Positions 35,101-48,081 of a stretch of 64,000 bases of DNA are shown one piece after another. Position numbers and translations under genes: made by a program. Under the pieces are notes generated by a model. The model was not told where the DNA came from. It did no database searches and saw only the letters and a list, made by a program, of their open reading frames with translations. Every line of letters starts with the position of its first letter. The first letter of the stretch is position 1. The DNA comes from Euryodendron excelsum (lineage: Eukaryota > Streptophyta > Magnoliopsida > Ericales > Pentaphylacaceae), in NCBI GenBank assembly GCA_033060915.1, contig CM065378.1:17023501-17087500 (forward strand), written 5' to 3'.

Positions 35101-36541
35101 CAAGAAAAGACTAGGGATGTGATACACATCAGAAAGAGATAAAGTAGGTGTAACTACAGAACTAATACCTACTAATAGCATATGTGTGCCCATCAGCAGT
35201 CATGACAGATACAAGTGACGTAGAAGAGAAGAAAGTAAAAGAAGACAAATCTAGTGACATGTGATGAGAGACTCCAGAATCTAAAACCCACAAAGAGGAA
35301 AACATACCTGAGGAACTAGGAGAAGACAAACCGAAAGAAGAGGAGGGAGAATAGTAGATGGCTGAGTGTGCAAGAACTTCTGGAACTGCTCAGCAAGAAC
35401 AACCATTATAGGACTAGAAGACGACGAAGCTCCAAAACCAAATGAGTTTGATGGTGGGACAGCTGCTGCAGTATTAGACTAATGAGGCATGTATGCTTGT
35501 TGTTGCGATTGGTTGACTGAACTCCTTTGTTGAGGCGAATTCTTAACTCTATTGTTCAACATGGGACATTGGGCCTTCCAATGACCTTTGTGCTTACAGA
35601 AACTGCATTCATCAAATGCAACATTTGTCCTCAATTGAGAATTAGAAGGTGGCCAGTGAGGCATTACAAAAACAGATTGATTCGGTGCCGGAAGAATGCA
35701 CTTGCTTAATGACTAAGACTTAAGTTGAATCTCCTCTGCCAAAAACTCACTGACCATTGAATCAACTAAAGAAAGTTTGGTGCGATGCAAAATTAAACCC
35801 CGAAGACCCTCAAAGTCATCACAAAGAGCCATAAAAAACTACACAAGTCGTTGTGCCTTTCTACGAGCAATGTATGGTGCGAATGCCAGTAGTTCAGCAG
35901 ATTTTGTTAGAGCCAGTTGGTCCCAAAGATCAGGCATTGCAAGATAGAATTCTTGAATACCCATATTGTTCTAAACAAGGGCTCGAATATCATATTCCAA
36001 TTAATACTGTTTTGCAAAATTAGAGTGTGTATATAGTCTCTTCAAGTGTCCCCAAATTTCTTGTGTTGATTCATACTTTGCCAATTGTGTGCCTATTGAG
36101 TGCTCAACAGAGTTGTTGATGCAAGTATTGATTTTAGAATTGTTGACTTCCCAAATTTCTAACAAATTTTTCATCGCTGGGGTCTGTAGGTTTACCCGAG
36201 GTTCTAATAAGATAACCCTACATTTTTTTTCTTCTAGAAAATTCTACATGACATAACTCCAATATGAATAATTCTTACCATCTAATCCGCGGTGATAACT
36301 TGAAGTGAATCCTCCCTTTCAGCAGCTATTACGAAAACGAAATAGATATGACCCTAATCAAACAATAATGATCAAATAGAAACTTGTGCTATCGAAATTA
36401 GAACCGATGGTATGAAAAACATAAACGATGATGCGAACAACTACAAAAAAAATTGGATCTGCGAAGGCTGTGGATGAGATTAAACTTCCATCTATGCAAT
36501 CATAGGGTACAACATCCATCAGGATCAATGCTCTGATATCA

Positions 36542-36723
36542 TGTGAGAATATCAAAGAAGAGGGAGAAAAGAGACTAGGGTTTCACATATGTGTGGAACA
36601 ATAAAGAATCCTAGATATGAAAAAGTTTACATAAGCCTACCAATAAAGATAATAAATTACTATTATACCCTTATTGCTAATGATAAGACAAATAAATAAA
36701 AAGAACAAATATAATTCTAACCA
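36542..36723 (-). repeat. Copia 5' LTR (right copy)
   Basis: A 182-bp partner LTR, plus-strand TGTGAGAATATC ... ATTCTAACCA, with one extra C next to its end. It directly adjoins the primer-binding site at 36541-36530, which fixes the element's minus-strand orientation. Confidence 0.92.
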
Positions 36724-36728
36724 GAGTC

Positions 36729-38290
36729 CATTGGAACTAGACGACATAATCTTTTGAACCCAGCATACGACAACAATCTTGGAGAAAATTTATTTACATT
36801 TAAACTTTAATGTCGTTCAAAATAATTTTTTGTTTTATGAACTATCTGATAAGGGCAGATTCGGTTTATCGATTACGAATGATATCCAAATTAAATAATA
36901 CTAACTCTGTGTTTGGCATTTAGCGTAACTGTTGAAAGTTCAGAACATTAATAGCAATTTAGAGCATTTAATGATATATTAATATCACTTTAACGGATGA
37001 TGGGCGCTTGTTAGAGTATATATCTTGCTCATACACGCACCAATCAGATTTAATTTTAGAATAAAAATACATTTAATTAACAGTGCAGACCATATGCACA
37101 ACACTTCTCAAATCAAAAGACAATGTGGTAGAGAGAGTCACAAAATCGGATTAATTGATTCTATATCGGAGATTTTTTTTAGTCATCATTTAAGCCTAAT
37201 TTGAGTAAATGGCATCTAATATATGTAGATTGTGGAGAGAAGAGGGAATCCATTGCATCTTAGGTTCCAACCCATGGCTCATAGTTAAGGCTAGGCCTGC
37301 CAGGGGATCGAATTTAAAATGCATGTCATCTTCTTCATACTTTTATTATTTTTTTATGTGAATCTCAACACTTTATACAACCAAACAAATGATGCTTAAT
37401 ATGTGTTTATTATTATTTACCTTCTTACTTTGATCGATCGAACAACAATGTCTCCACATTAATTTATAAGCGGCTTAGGACGGTGGTGAAGGGTTGGCTT
37501 CTAAGGGGATAGGAACCATGTGGCCGGCCTAGACAAATATAGCAATAAATACAAGAGGTTCGGAGACCTGTTCACTTTGAAAATTTTGACATACATTAAT
37601 TGGCTATACTTTTGTGTAACACGGGGGAGCATTGTAATTCAAGGGAGGAAAATGAAGTGAAACAGAGTTTTAAAGGATTAGAAAGCTCAGTATTTTGTAT
37701 TTTTAAAATGAGTGTATGAAAATTGTCTGTATTGGAAGTTGTACATGAAGGAAAGGAAGCTTGTTAAGGCTCATATTTCTGGAGGAGAATTTTTTCTTCA
37801 CCTGGGGTTCAACCACCACCTAACTTTTTTCATTGGCCAACAAACCATTTTAATGTGACAATGAATTCGTTTGTGTGTTACCTCTCTTGGTCCTCTCTCT
37901 CTGTCTCTCTCTCTCTGCTAATAAGATTTAAAAGAAGCTCTTACACGATTTCCTCAAATCAAAGGGGCAAGAAGGTTGTGCATGGTGGGTCATTTCCATG
38001 ACCCATTTGCGGAAAACCTAAAACATAGACCCATTTTCTTCTGCTGGTTTTCCTTTAATGGTGGTGTGGCATTTCGTATGCATAAGAGAAGAGAACAAGG
38101 ACGACGAAGATAACAAGTGGCTTTAGCTGAATCATTGACACATTCTGAGTTGCAAATCTAATGGGTGCCGTAACACCATCTTCGTAAATCTCACCGCCAG
38201 CCCCACCCCCACCCGGCCTCTCTTTCCCATTCTTTGTATCTCTGGGCCAGTTAAATATACTGTTGTGGGTTGGTGGTGGTTTTCTCAGAA
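36729..38290. other. Intergenic stretch and BODYGUARD-like promoter
   Basis: No gene recognised. The last few hundred bases hold the upstream region of the BODYGUARD-like gene, including a (CT)n tract at about 37893-37917 and a TATA-like TTAAATATA near 38250. Confidence 0.5.
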
Positions 38291-38880
38291 ATGGCTGTTA
38301 TGGGCAAAGCCAGATCAGTTTTAACATTGACAGGCAGAGTCATCAACGAAGTCTTGAGCTTCATTGTCTTCTCTCTCCTTGACCTCGTTGATTTCCTACT
38401 CTGTTATGCCTACAAAGTTGTTGATTTCTTGATTGAAGCTGAATGGAAGCCTTGTTACTGCTCTTCTGCCAAAGAAGCCATCACGAGCAGTGGCAACATC
38501 TTGGTCTCCGAACAAGGTGAGTCTAAGATCGTTTGCCTCACTTCTAGCAAGTTGCAGCTTGAAGAGATCTCCGACACCCTCTACACTCGTCCCTCCTTGG
38601 TGTCCGAGGTCTCAAAATCTACGGTTAACGAGCTTAAGCGGCTGAAGCTGGAAGGCACCATGATACAATCCTGCGAGATGGTCAAGAGAGGAAGTGTCCG
38701 ATCCTCGTTCACTATTAACTCCACCATCGTTGAAATGCTACAAGGCAAGATCGGAGGTCAGAAATCACATCCCATACCAAGATGGTCCGACTGTGATTGC
38801 AAAACTTGCAATTCTTGGTCCTCTTGTTGCAAAGAAACACTTTTTGTCCTAACTGATGGAGCCAAAGGTAAATTATTCAC

Positions 38881-38921
<41 letters not shown>

Positions 38922-41267
38922 TATGACACTTTATCTTCAATATTTTTGTTTCTGTATTTTGTTTTTTATTTTTTTTTTTTTTTTTTTATGCTTTGAAAGT
39001 TTAAGTTGGGTGTCTGATGTGTCAGATAACATAAGAGAAGATGTGCTATTCATTCATGGGTTCATCTCATCTTCTGCATTTTGGACTGAGACATTGTTTC
39101 CAAACTTCTCCAAGTCTGCTAAATCAATGTACCGGTTACTCGCCTTCGACCTACTAGGGTTTGGGAGAAGTCCCAAGCCAGCTGACTCTCTTTATACCCT
39201 AAGAGAGCATTTGGACATGATCGAACGCTCCGTTCTTGAGCCTTACAGAGTAAAATCATTCCACATAGTCGCACATTCATTAGGTTGCATTTTGGCCCTT
39301 GCACTCGCTGTTAGACATCCAGGGTCCGTGAAGTCCCTAACCCTACTTGCACCAGTAAGTTCTTATCATTAATTACACTATATATATATGATACATTAAT
39401 ATTTAGACATTCCATTTTTTTATATAGAAAATAAATGAACCGATTTATGGGGAAAAAAAAATTCCATGGCAGCCATATTTTCCAGTACCAAAGGGTGAAC
39501 AAGCCACACAGTTTTTGATGAGAAAGTTGGCTCCAAGGCGCGTGTGGCCGCTGATTGCCTTCGGCTCATCCATAGCTTGCTGGTATGAGCACGTCAGCCG
39601 GACAGTTTGTCTCCTCATTTGCAAGAACCACCGCCTGTGGGAGTTTCTCACCAAACTTGTCACCAGAAACAGGTATTTCCACAAGTTTCCTAGTCTCTAT
39701 TCCTCACTAGCTAACGTGTATACTACTAATACATCCTTGGCACACCAAAAGTTTACATCATCTTGTTCCCCTCTTCTATTGTTAGGTTTAATTTCCCAAA
39801 TTACCTCAAGCTAACATAATATGTATGTATAAATATATTGTGAAAAATGCTAACACGTGTTACGTATTTTCTAGTTGTACAACTTATTTTTTTTTACAAT
39901 TTTTAACACTTTGCATAATCACGCAACACATTCCTAGAGCTACTTACACGTGGCCCCTGGTGGTGTGTTGGGGTCAGTACAATTTCTGATGTTGCCATTT
40001 GTCTCATTAATATTGACGGGTCTTGGGTCCTCTATGGTTCTACTTATCACACACACAACATTAATAGCCTGGCCTCTCACAAATATCTAAATGCTTAACA
40101 AGTGAATGGCCCAAAAGTCTACAATTCTTAGGCGAGCAACTCTATGCACAACTGCGGTTGGACAGACACAGGCTGATGGGTAGCACAATCCTTCATAGGC
40201 TTAGTGGCGCCAAAACCATTCTTTGCCCTATAACGTGGCTGGACAATTGCACGAAATTTACTTATCTCAAATTCATATATAGGATAAACCATTCCACTAT
40301 ATGCCATAAGAGACTCTCTAATTGCTTGAATCAAATTATTAAACATGATTTTTTGCCCTAGCCCTCTTCTGTTACTAACCCTCTAAGTGATCTTAGTCTT
40401 TCATATCATCCCTCGTCTGATCTCATTAGTTATTGTTTAGATGACGAACATAATGATCGGGCATGTTACATTGAAACCATGGTCGGCCAACTGTATCTAT
40501 TGATGGGCCACCATTACCCTTTAAGTTGGAGAAACTTGCAAGAAATGATAGGATGACATACAAGCCGCAGACAATGTTAACCATACTAATTTTCTTGTGT
40601 GAAATTTTTAGAAGATTGCAAATGAAGATTTAGGAAGATATTAAGTCGCACAATGTCACCTAATTAGGCGTATTCTAGTAAATTTATATATAGACTATGC
40701 TGAGGGAGCAAGGTCAAATGCCGTTGAGACTTTTTCTTGAAAAGGATAGAGGAAAATTTAATATGGATACTAGATTGGTTTAATTTCCTCTTGTCGTACT
40801 CTTCTTGGGTTTTCTTGGTCAACAAATTTCCAATGTTAAACAAAACTATTTCTCATGGACAGTGACTTGTATCTACTATTGCTATTGCTAGCTGTTATAA
40901 ATTAATGTTAACTTTTGAAAAAAAAAAATACATTTACAGGATCAGGACTTTCTTGATTGAAGGGTTCTGTTGCCATACCCATAACGCTGCATGGCATACC
41001 CTACACAACATCATATGTGGGACTGCTGGCAAAATTGACGGATACTTGGACACTGTTCGAAACTGTCTGAAATGCAACGTCGCCATATTCCATGGTAGAG
41101 ATGATGAACTCATCCCTGTGGAATGCAGCTACAATGTACAATCGAGAATTCCTCGTGCTCGTGTTAAGGTGCTCGAGAACAAAGATCACATCACCATTGT
41201 TGTCGGAAGACAGAAGGCCTTTGCCAAAGAACTCGAGGTAATTTGGAGGAGTTCAACGGGTAATTAA
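38291..41267 (+). CDS. BDG: BODYGUARD-like alpha/beta hydrolase
   Basis: Four exons: 38291-38867, 39026-39354, 39473-39672 and 40940-41267, all with GT-AG borders and consistent phases, giving 477 codons plus TAA. The start is the first ATG (MAVMGKARS); upstream in frame there is only TTG. The N-terminus carries a hydrophobic stretch (about residues 20-47), then a Cys-containing linker. The hydrolase fold has the oxyanion-hole HGF (203-205), nucleophile Ser277 in IVAHSLGC, Asp423 or Asp424 in FHGRDDELIP, and His452 in ENKDHITIV. This matches the plant BODYGUARD family (about 470 residues), epidermal extracellular-facing hydrolases required for cuticle and cutin formation. The catalytic triad is intact, and nothing suggests a broken gene. 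Intron 1 has a long (TA)n run and intron 3 is about 1.27 kb. The exact BDG paralogue cannot be told from sequence alone. Confidence 0.92.
38880..38924. repeat. (AT)n microsatellite in BDG intron 1
   Basis: An interrupted AT run of about 44 bases lies 12 bases after the intron 1 donor, followed by a poly-T run at about 38967-38988. Confidence 0.95.
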
Positions 41268-44200
41268 TACCTCTCTCTCTCTCCCTCTCTCTTTATAATG
41301 CTACTCAACTACACAGAAGATGTGAAGCACCAAATCAACATAAAGTCATATCCAGCCAAAACATGGATAAAGATGAGGTTTGGAAATTGGCAAATTTTCT
41401 TTTTTCCTTCTTTTTTTTTTTTTTTTTTTTTTTGAGGGGGTCTTCATCAAGTGTGTGAAGCTTTAATTAGGCCTCGTAAAATATTTACCCATTAGTGTTG
41501 GGGTGTGAATGCTGCTTCATATGATGTTAATTTGCTAAGCAAGCAAATAAAAACAAAAACCCCTTAAAGTATCCATTTTATTTAATTGCTTATAGACTAT
41601 GCTTGGTCTTCACATATTTATATAAGCATTTCTTATTTTCAGTACATTATAGTTCTTTTATTGTTTGAACTATATGTATTGCCAATTTGTAACAGTTGGA
41701 AGCAATAAATATTCATCACGTTAATGGACTGCATTTCATAGCAGAGAACTCAGAAGAGGTCCTGTCATAAATGCTAGAAGAATTGACCATTCTGACCCCC
41801 TTTGAGCTGTTTCTTCAATGAAGGCCAATATTGGTCACCATCTCTCTTGATACATAACCTTAATCGTTCCTCCTCCACAATTGAATACTGAGTACTGGTG
41901 AGCTGACAATCTCCTCCAATCAAAAGTTTGGCCGACCCAGTTACAAGAGGCCACCTAATTACCATAAAAGATAGGTAAACACTTTTGGGTTTGTCTCCAG
42001 TTACACTGGGCCCCAATTACCCTTTACTAATTCAATTTCAACTGAACATTTGCCTTCGCTAATCTTTAATTTACATTTTAAGTGTCATTGCAGTGAACAG
42101 CGCTACCATTTACATAAATTATATAAATTTCACAAATTAGAGAACGTTAAACAGTGTAATAAGATTAGAAAAAACTGTCACTATTTGGTTTTCAAAACAG
42201 ACACCCAATAAACAAATGTGGCCATCTTAGCGTATCTGTGGATTGTGTTCTTGTTTTTTTTTATTTTTTTTATTTTCTCACTCCATAGGGATTTGGGTCT
42301 GCCATCAACCACTTGACCATTGAACTAAATACACGATACATATGGTCACAATCTTCAACAACATAGCTTTACCATTTAACCTAGCAAGAGGAGAGCCAAC
42401 TGATAAGCTGTCAGTGTGCAGTCTGCTCACCATCAACAAACCACAGTACTAGTTGATGAGCAATTTTCTGCAGCCAAAGCCTGGAATGCTTTTAAGTGCC
42501 CCTAAATGCATTTTTCAAAGGACATGGGATCATCTTCCATCCAACTCAAACGAGCAAATTAACCATAAGAAACTATACATCGATGGAGGACAAGGGGGTC
42601 ATCGACAGCCTAAAGCGGCCGGTGGTCGACTGATTCATTTTAAGTACGAGATTTTAAGTTTAATTTTACTCACTTTCTTTGTGCTAGCCATCATTAATAT
42701 AAAGTATGAAATTTCCATGATATTTGTAAGCGGTGACTTACGAAAAAATAGTCATTTGAAGACTTGAATATCTTGTAAATAAAAATAAAGGAAAAAGACG
42801 GTAGACTGGTTAACATTTACCTCTAGTTTTATCGCAGTGCTAGCAGTGTTTAATGAGCTTTATAGTTAGGTAGCTGGCGCCTCTCAGCCATTTATATATC
42901 CAATCCAGGGCTCATTGCCGGTGGAAAATACAGGCTATTTTTATTTATGGGGACCCAATGTGATTAATACAGCTGGGTCTTTGATCAGATGATGCTTCTG
43001 GTTGGTAGTCTACTTTTCTCTGCTGTTGGACAGCTAGCCTACAGACGACCATACCATACAGTAGTATCTACTCAGTGCTGCTGTTTATGGCATTACTTTA
43101 CAGATGACAATCCGAAGTTCAGCAGAGATTAATATGATGCTTGATGTTCATGATATAGCATGAAGCATGAACACAGATATATATATAGAGAGAGAGAAAA
43201 AAGAGCATAACATCAAACATGCACTGATGTTTAATTCACCCTTCTAATTTATTTTTTATTTATTTTTAAAAAAATCCCATAATTGTATGTGCCTCCTCAA
43301 CCATTCTGTTTTGAAGACATTTGCCAGTAAAGTAATGGACGTCGTTTTTCTTAACTGGTTCATGATTTATTGCAGCCGACAAGAGAATACTGGCCAACTC
43401 AACCTTTTTATATGATGTCTCATTGGTATCAGTAACTGACTGTGACGTGCAATTTCAGATCCTGGTGGATATTTTTGATGCGTAACTCCAATATTTAAAT
43501 TTTAAGGACTCACCCATTGTTACCCATCTAAGTCACATATGCGGGTGCCCGCTGGGTGCGAAGCGGGAGCGAGCGCGAGGAAGTCATTTGTTAAAAGAAT
43601 TGAGTGTTCTTAGAGCATGTATATATATTTAAATAAATATTATTATTTTAAAATATACATAATACATTTAAGTAATTTTAATTTTTATGTTTTAATTTCT
43701 TGTTTGTAACTACTAAATACACAGTAAAAGAAAAAAAAAAACATGAATGATATACAATTGTGTGAATGGTTCAATGACAAATGGGGGACAATTTTTCCCA
43801 ACCGGAGCTGGGGGTTGCATGTTCGAATCACGTTGCCAAGTGTTTTGCGTGGTTCCTAACTTCATAGGAAGCTTGGCTTTTGATTCGGTATAGCAAAACT
43901 TGCTGTGTACATTCCACGTGACGATCAAGCATTGGCTGAAAATGCAATTCGTTTGAATTCTCGGATTTGACCAAACCAATCCCCGAATTTGACCCGGTTT
44001 CTCTCCCAATTCGCGAATCCGCAAAGCAAACTAGAGCGCGATTTGCCACCCTCGGTAGGTAGATTGTGTTACCTAGATACCCATATTTTTAATATGGCTG
44101 GAGGCTAGCTAGCTGCTGGCTAACCTAAGAAAAATATATGAAGTGTATCTCGATAAGTTTCCTGCAAGTCTACACGCAATGAAGTTTCTCATAGTTGGTG

Positions 44201-46650
44201 AAACAAACAACCTAATGGTGTATATGTATGTATTGCTAGCTGTAGCATGCCTAAGGGATTTTTAAGAAATTAAATTCGGTTTGCAGCTTGCTAGTATCCT
44301 CTTTATTCTAACAGTTGCTCAAGTTTTCGTGGAAAACCATCTCAAATTCCGACCCTCATGGCTTGCTTAATTAAGGACTTGGTCAACATTTGGAGGGAGA
44401 AAGTGCAGTATGGATACTAAACTCGATTTAAAATTTTGAGAAAACGATCCTAGAACATTTAGGATATTTTTGAGCTACTTAACGAAAACTTTTCAAAAAT
44501 TAGTGAAAAACTATCGAAAAATTTAAAGTAATGAATTTTAAATTTCTTTTTTCTTAAGTTCCAACTAAGTAATCTATTAATTTATTTATGTAGATCTCCA
44601 CTAACTTTTTCAAAAGTTTTCAATAAATTTCTTAAAATTTTCTTTTAAATTTTACAAAAACTTTTCGATCGATTCTTAATCGTTTCTCCGTTTTTTGTTT
44701 CTCCTATTTTTATTTTTTTTGTTTTTGGACTTCCGTTTTCCTTAGCATCTCCGCTTCCACTTGTCATTTTGATAAATATGCCACCACTGTAGTAGGCCTG
44801 TAGGAAAGTTGATGAATGACAACTTGAATATTTTGTTGCCACTGCTGAATCCTTGAGGCAGAAAAAAAAAAAAAAAAGGAATAGAAAATGATAGTCGTGA
44901 TCAACGGACAAGAGTAGAACAAAAGTTTTCATAGAAAACTCAGAATTCAGAACTGAACTTATTCACGTAAAGACGATTTCATTTAATTTGATTCTTTTCG
45001 CATCGGTGTAGAGCTCTTCCGTTTTCTGCTAGTGATCTTGAATTACCTTTTTATCTTTCTCAAAATTTTTGCACTCTATAATTTCATTTTTTGTTTTTGT
45101 TGTTGTTTTGAGTGTATAAGAGGGCCAAAGCCCTATAAGGGAAAACTGAATCAAATTTATGACTGCAAGCATGGCTAGGGTGTTACTATCACTGGATTAA
45201 CTCTTTTTTTTTTTTTTTCATATTCAGTAATTTTATTTGACAAAGAGAAAAACTAAAGTATGAATAAGAGCGTTATTATTATTGGGCTAATCTTTCTCCT
45301 TACACTCAAGTAATTGCATCTGACAAAGAGAAGATTTGAAAAATATTTGAGTATTATTGCCAAAAGCATGGACAGATTTGGTGGAATCGATATGCAATAT
45401 CATTTGACCCGGAAGCTGTGAGATGGTCTCCGGTAGCCTAAAATTTGCAGGCTTATCATTTCTAACATGCTCTCTCCTTTTTCTTTTCCTTTTTGGTTTT
45501 TTTTTTAAACCGGTTCCATGAATCCATACAAAAGTTAGAGACTAAACCTCGTAAATGAGCCCAAAGGAGTTTGCAGTTCAAATCTTATGTATATCGAATG
45601 GGTGTCCAAAATGGCCCCAGGCATAATGACCTATAACAGAGCTGGGCCAAGTTTACGTTAATGGTTAAGCCGCCTAAGCCAACCCACGTTTCTCTTGGGC
45701 CCATGCATGTCCTTGAAGGCTTCAATAAGTCCACTTAGGGGTGTTCACAAGTTGAGTTAGGTCGAGTTGGGTAGTGATATTTCAACTAAACTGCTAAGCT
45801 CGAATCCAGAAACAATAGAACTAATTTTGACTTGGTTTGGGTTCAGTTTTAGTTTGGGTCGACAATTCAAATTTGACCCAATAAATTTCTGTAGAAGTGA
45901 TGGATTGGGTCGCTTAAGGTAGTGACCCACCAACCTAATTACCAAAGTCAGGTTCACAAACTTTGAAACGGATTTCGACTCGATTTAGGATCGGATTGTG
46001 TTTAACTTCAGATTGAATCAATCAGGTTGAGGGGTCGGATAGATTTTTAAACAAGCCTAGCGCCACCTATGAACCTTCTTCAAAAGGTCACACATTTAAA
46101 ATGATCAACTCTAGTTACCATTGCCACCTGAATACAAGAATGACTTTTTATCAGTACAAATTAACATATGCTAATAGAGTAGCATCAGAAAGCTGATTCA
46201 TGGGTGATTTAGGTTGGTAGTTGGTACAAACCCACCTAAAATCAAAAACTCCAAAATGCAAGTTTGAATCGGATTTGGTGCTAAGTAACCGATTTGCCAA
46301 GTAAAATCTCAATAGCAACGTGTTATTTTGTTTTCAATATTATAAGAATACACCTGACAGACCTGTATTGTTGCTTTCTGATGCTATTCAATGAGCACAT
46401 GTTTATGCAACACAGACAAACGGGCGCTGCTAAAATTGTTTCAGAATGCTAACGCATACGTTATTCTTTTTGTTTTTTTTTTTTCCATGATCGAGTGTTC
46501 GGATTAATTTTTGTACATTATAATTAATTCTGGGGCTTAAGTAGTCTCACATCTCATATAAATTTGAATAATTATCGGGCCGAAGGGTTTAAAGGAACTC
46601 AAATTTCGAAACTAAGACATCAAAAGGAGCATAGTTAGCATAAACCCGAC
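41268..46650. other. Intergenic stretch, no gene recognised
   Basis: It starts with the BDG 3' flank ((CT)n at about 41271-41292 and a poly-T run at 41408-41433) and ends with the bHLH 3' flank. In between are AT-rich sequence, poly-T and poly-A runs, and a short GC-rich patch at about 43540-43580. Minus-strand frames at 41774-42016, 43713-44049 and 44645-44932 have no recognisable motif; the one near 43800 includes a TTCGAATC box-like site and may be repeat-derived. Confidence 0.55.
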
Positions 46651-48081
46651 CTAAAATCTTCTCAGAATAGCGGATCTCAAGGCCTCCTCACTTGTCAATC
46701 CATCAGGAACCCTGACCACAACATCTTGAAGCATCAGCTCCCTCAGTTTCGCTACGCTGGCATGATGAACTCGAAACTCTAGCTCTCTCAGTGCATCCAT
46801 CAACCTTGTACAAGGGTAATTCACGTCCACACACTTCACTCGAATCATGGCTTCTGATCCTAGAATTTTCACCTCCACTTCCTCCATCGTCGCAATCCCA
46901 TAGCTAGACCTCGAACGATGATCACGGCCGCTTCTTGATGATGTGCTTTGGTAATTGTCATACATGTCCGTAAGGCATGCCTTGGGTTTTTGGGTTTCTA
47001 CTCCCAGTTTGGCCTCCAATTCTTCTGTCTTTGCTTTCAGCTCTTTGATGTACGCAACAGCATCTGCGAGTAAAGACGCTTTGTCCATCCTCGATACATT
47101 GGGCACCACACTGCGGAGTGCGTAGAATCGATGGTTCAGCTTCTCCCTCCGTTGCCTCTCTGCTTGGACGTGGTTTATCGGCGTTTCTGGTCCTATCACT
47201 GCCTTCCTTCCTCTCTTTTTGGAACGCATGTTCACTGTTGAGTATGAGAATAAAGGGCCTTCAAGATCAGAATGGCCCGACTCGGACGATTGCTGCCCTG
47301 TTATAGCCACTTCTCTCTTCGTATTCCCTTCTAATAATTGCTTCTCTTCATACGTCTCTATTGGAACTCCAGAAACACCAAAGTTTAGCAAGGAAAGATT
47401 CGGGTTGGGGAATAGAGTCTGACCCACATGGCCGGGCTGTTTTGATACCATGGTGATATCCTCAGAGCCAAAAAGAGACTTGGCTAATTGCATTAACCCC
47501 CAATCTTCTTTGATAATTTCTGAGGAGCCTAGTTCAACAACACCATCGGAAGTTGAAATACAGACCAAAGTTCGAATCCCATGCACATGAGCTTCTTTTG
47601 CTCTCTCGCCATCGTGAAATTGCAGCTCATGTTCGCCGGCCAGCCACGCATATGCACCAGAACTAAAAGCCCGGCCAAGAATGTCATCTCCAGCGACAAA
47701 TGACTTGGTCGCGGACACCATGTAAAACCACTCGGGGTCCGTGATGTCGCAGTCACCAAGCTGGTTAACGTCGGAGTTGTGGCTGAAAAGTTCTTGAATT
47801 CCTCTCTTCCCCTTCCTTCTCTCCAAATCGAACCGGGTCGTGTCTTGGTTATGTCCATTGCTTTCCAGCTTAGACACAAATTGTTTGGTGCCACGGAAAT
47901 GGCCATCACCCCATGACAGAAGAAAACGATCATTGCTAAATTTTGAGGCTTGCCAGAAGATGGCATAAACCCACCATTCATTTTGACTTTGAATAATGAA
48001 TTGGAGGCGTTGATGAAGAGTTGGTGAGATTCCTTCAAAGAAGAGCGATGGTGACAAAGAGGAAGAGAGAGTCTCATCCAT
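46651..48081 (-). CDS. MYC-type bHLH transcription factor (bHLH14-like, subgroup IIId)
   Basis: An intronless frame of 476 codons starts at the ATG at 48081 ([10 protein letters not shown]). Residues about 20-215 form the bHLH-MYC N-terminal domain ([20 protein letters not shown], later [18 protein letters not shown]), which in MYC proteins binds JAZ repressors and MED25. The bHLH domain spans about 298-350 ([16 protein letters not shown]). It carries the H303/E307/R311 set that recognises the CACGTG G-box, then [17 protein letters not shown]-terminal ACT-like region (about 395-470; [16 protein letters not shown]) follows. Intronless structure and length fit Arabidopsis MYC2-related subgroups IIIe and IIId. 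The short sequence between the N-terminal domain and the bHLH, and the MDE-type start, suggest bHLH14-like. Such proteins act in the nucleus in jasmonate responses, often as repressors in IIId. The exact orthologue is inferred. Confidence 0.88.
   Translation of the reverse strand: MDETLSSSLSPSLFFEGISPTLHQRLQFIIQSQNEWWVYAIFWQASKFSNDRFLLSWGDGHFRGTKQFVSKLESNGHNQDTTRFDLERRKGKRGIQELFSHNSDVNQLGDCDITDPEWFYMVSATKSFVAGDDILGRAFSSGAYAWLAGEHELQFHDGERAKEAHVHGIRTLVCISTSDGVVELGSSEIIKEDWGLMQLAKSLFGSEDITMVSKQPGHVGQTLFPNPNLSLLNFGVSGVPIETYEEKQLLEGNTKREVAITGQQSSESGHSDLEGPLFSYSTVNMRSKKRGRKAVIGPETPINHVQAERQRREKLNHRFYALRSVVPNVSRMDKASLLADAVAYIKELKAKTEELEAKLGVETQKPKACLTDMYDNYQSTSSRSGRDHRSRSSYGIATMEEVEVKILGSEAMIRVKCVDVNYPCTRLMDALRELEFRVHHASVAKLRELMLQDVVVRVPDGLTSEEALRSAILRRF

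Larger units (their letters stand above)
32013..36723 (-). mobile_element. Complete but decayed Ty1/copia retrotransposon
   Basis: The 4.7-kb element is oriented on the minus strand and flanked by a 5-bp target duplication (GAGTC at 32008-32012 and 36724-36728). In element order: 5' LTR (36723-36542); a primer-binding site touching the LTR (TGATATCAGAGC, 36541-36530, one base from the usual initiator-Met TGGTATCAGAGC); gag with a zinc knuckle (CSFCKHKGHWKAQC, about 35610-35570); protease DSG (about 35285); integrase (about 34900-33500; HSRLDH, CSGCKLAK); reverse transcriptase (about 33490-32744; QVDVKNAFLNGD); RNase H (about 32486-32240; CDNKSAIQIAYN); polypurine tract (TTTGAGGAGGA, about 32207-32195); and 3' LTR. 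Many stops and frameshifts break the polyprotein. The copia order (integrase before reverse transcriptase) is preserved. Confidence 0.92.

Noticed and set aside
38270..38290. Upstream start for the BODYGUARD-like gene at 38270
   Set aside because: The codon is TTG; the first in-frame ATG is 38291 and gives a family-typical length.
43713..44049. Two overlapping minus-strand frames of 73-103 codons
   Set aside because: No recognised domain; the TTCGAATC-like site suggests repeat-derived sequence, but not enough to name an element.
47529..48077. 182-codon minus-strand frame overlapping the bHLH
   Set aside because: Out-of-frame shadow of the bHLH N-terminal domain.
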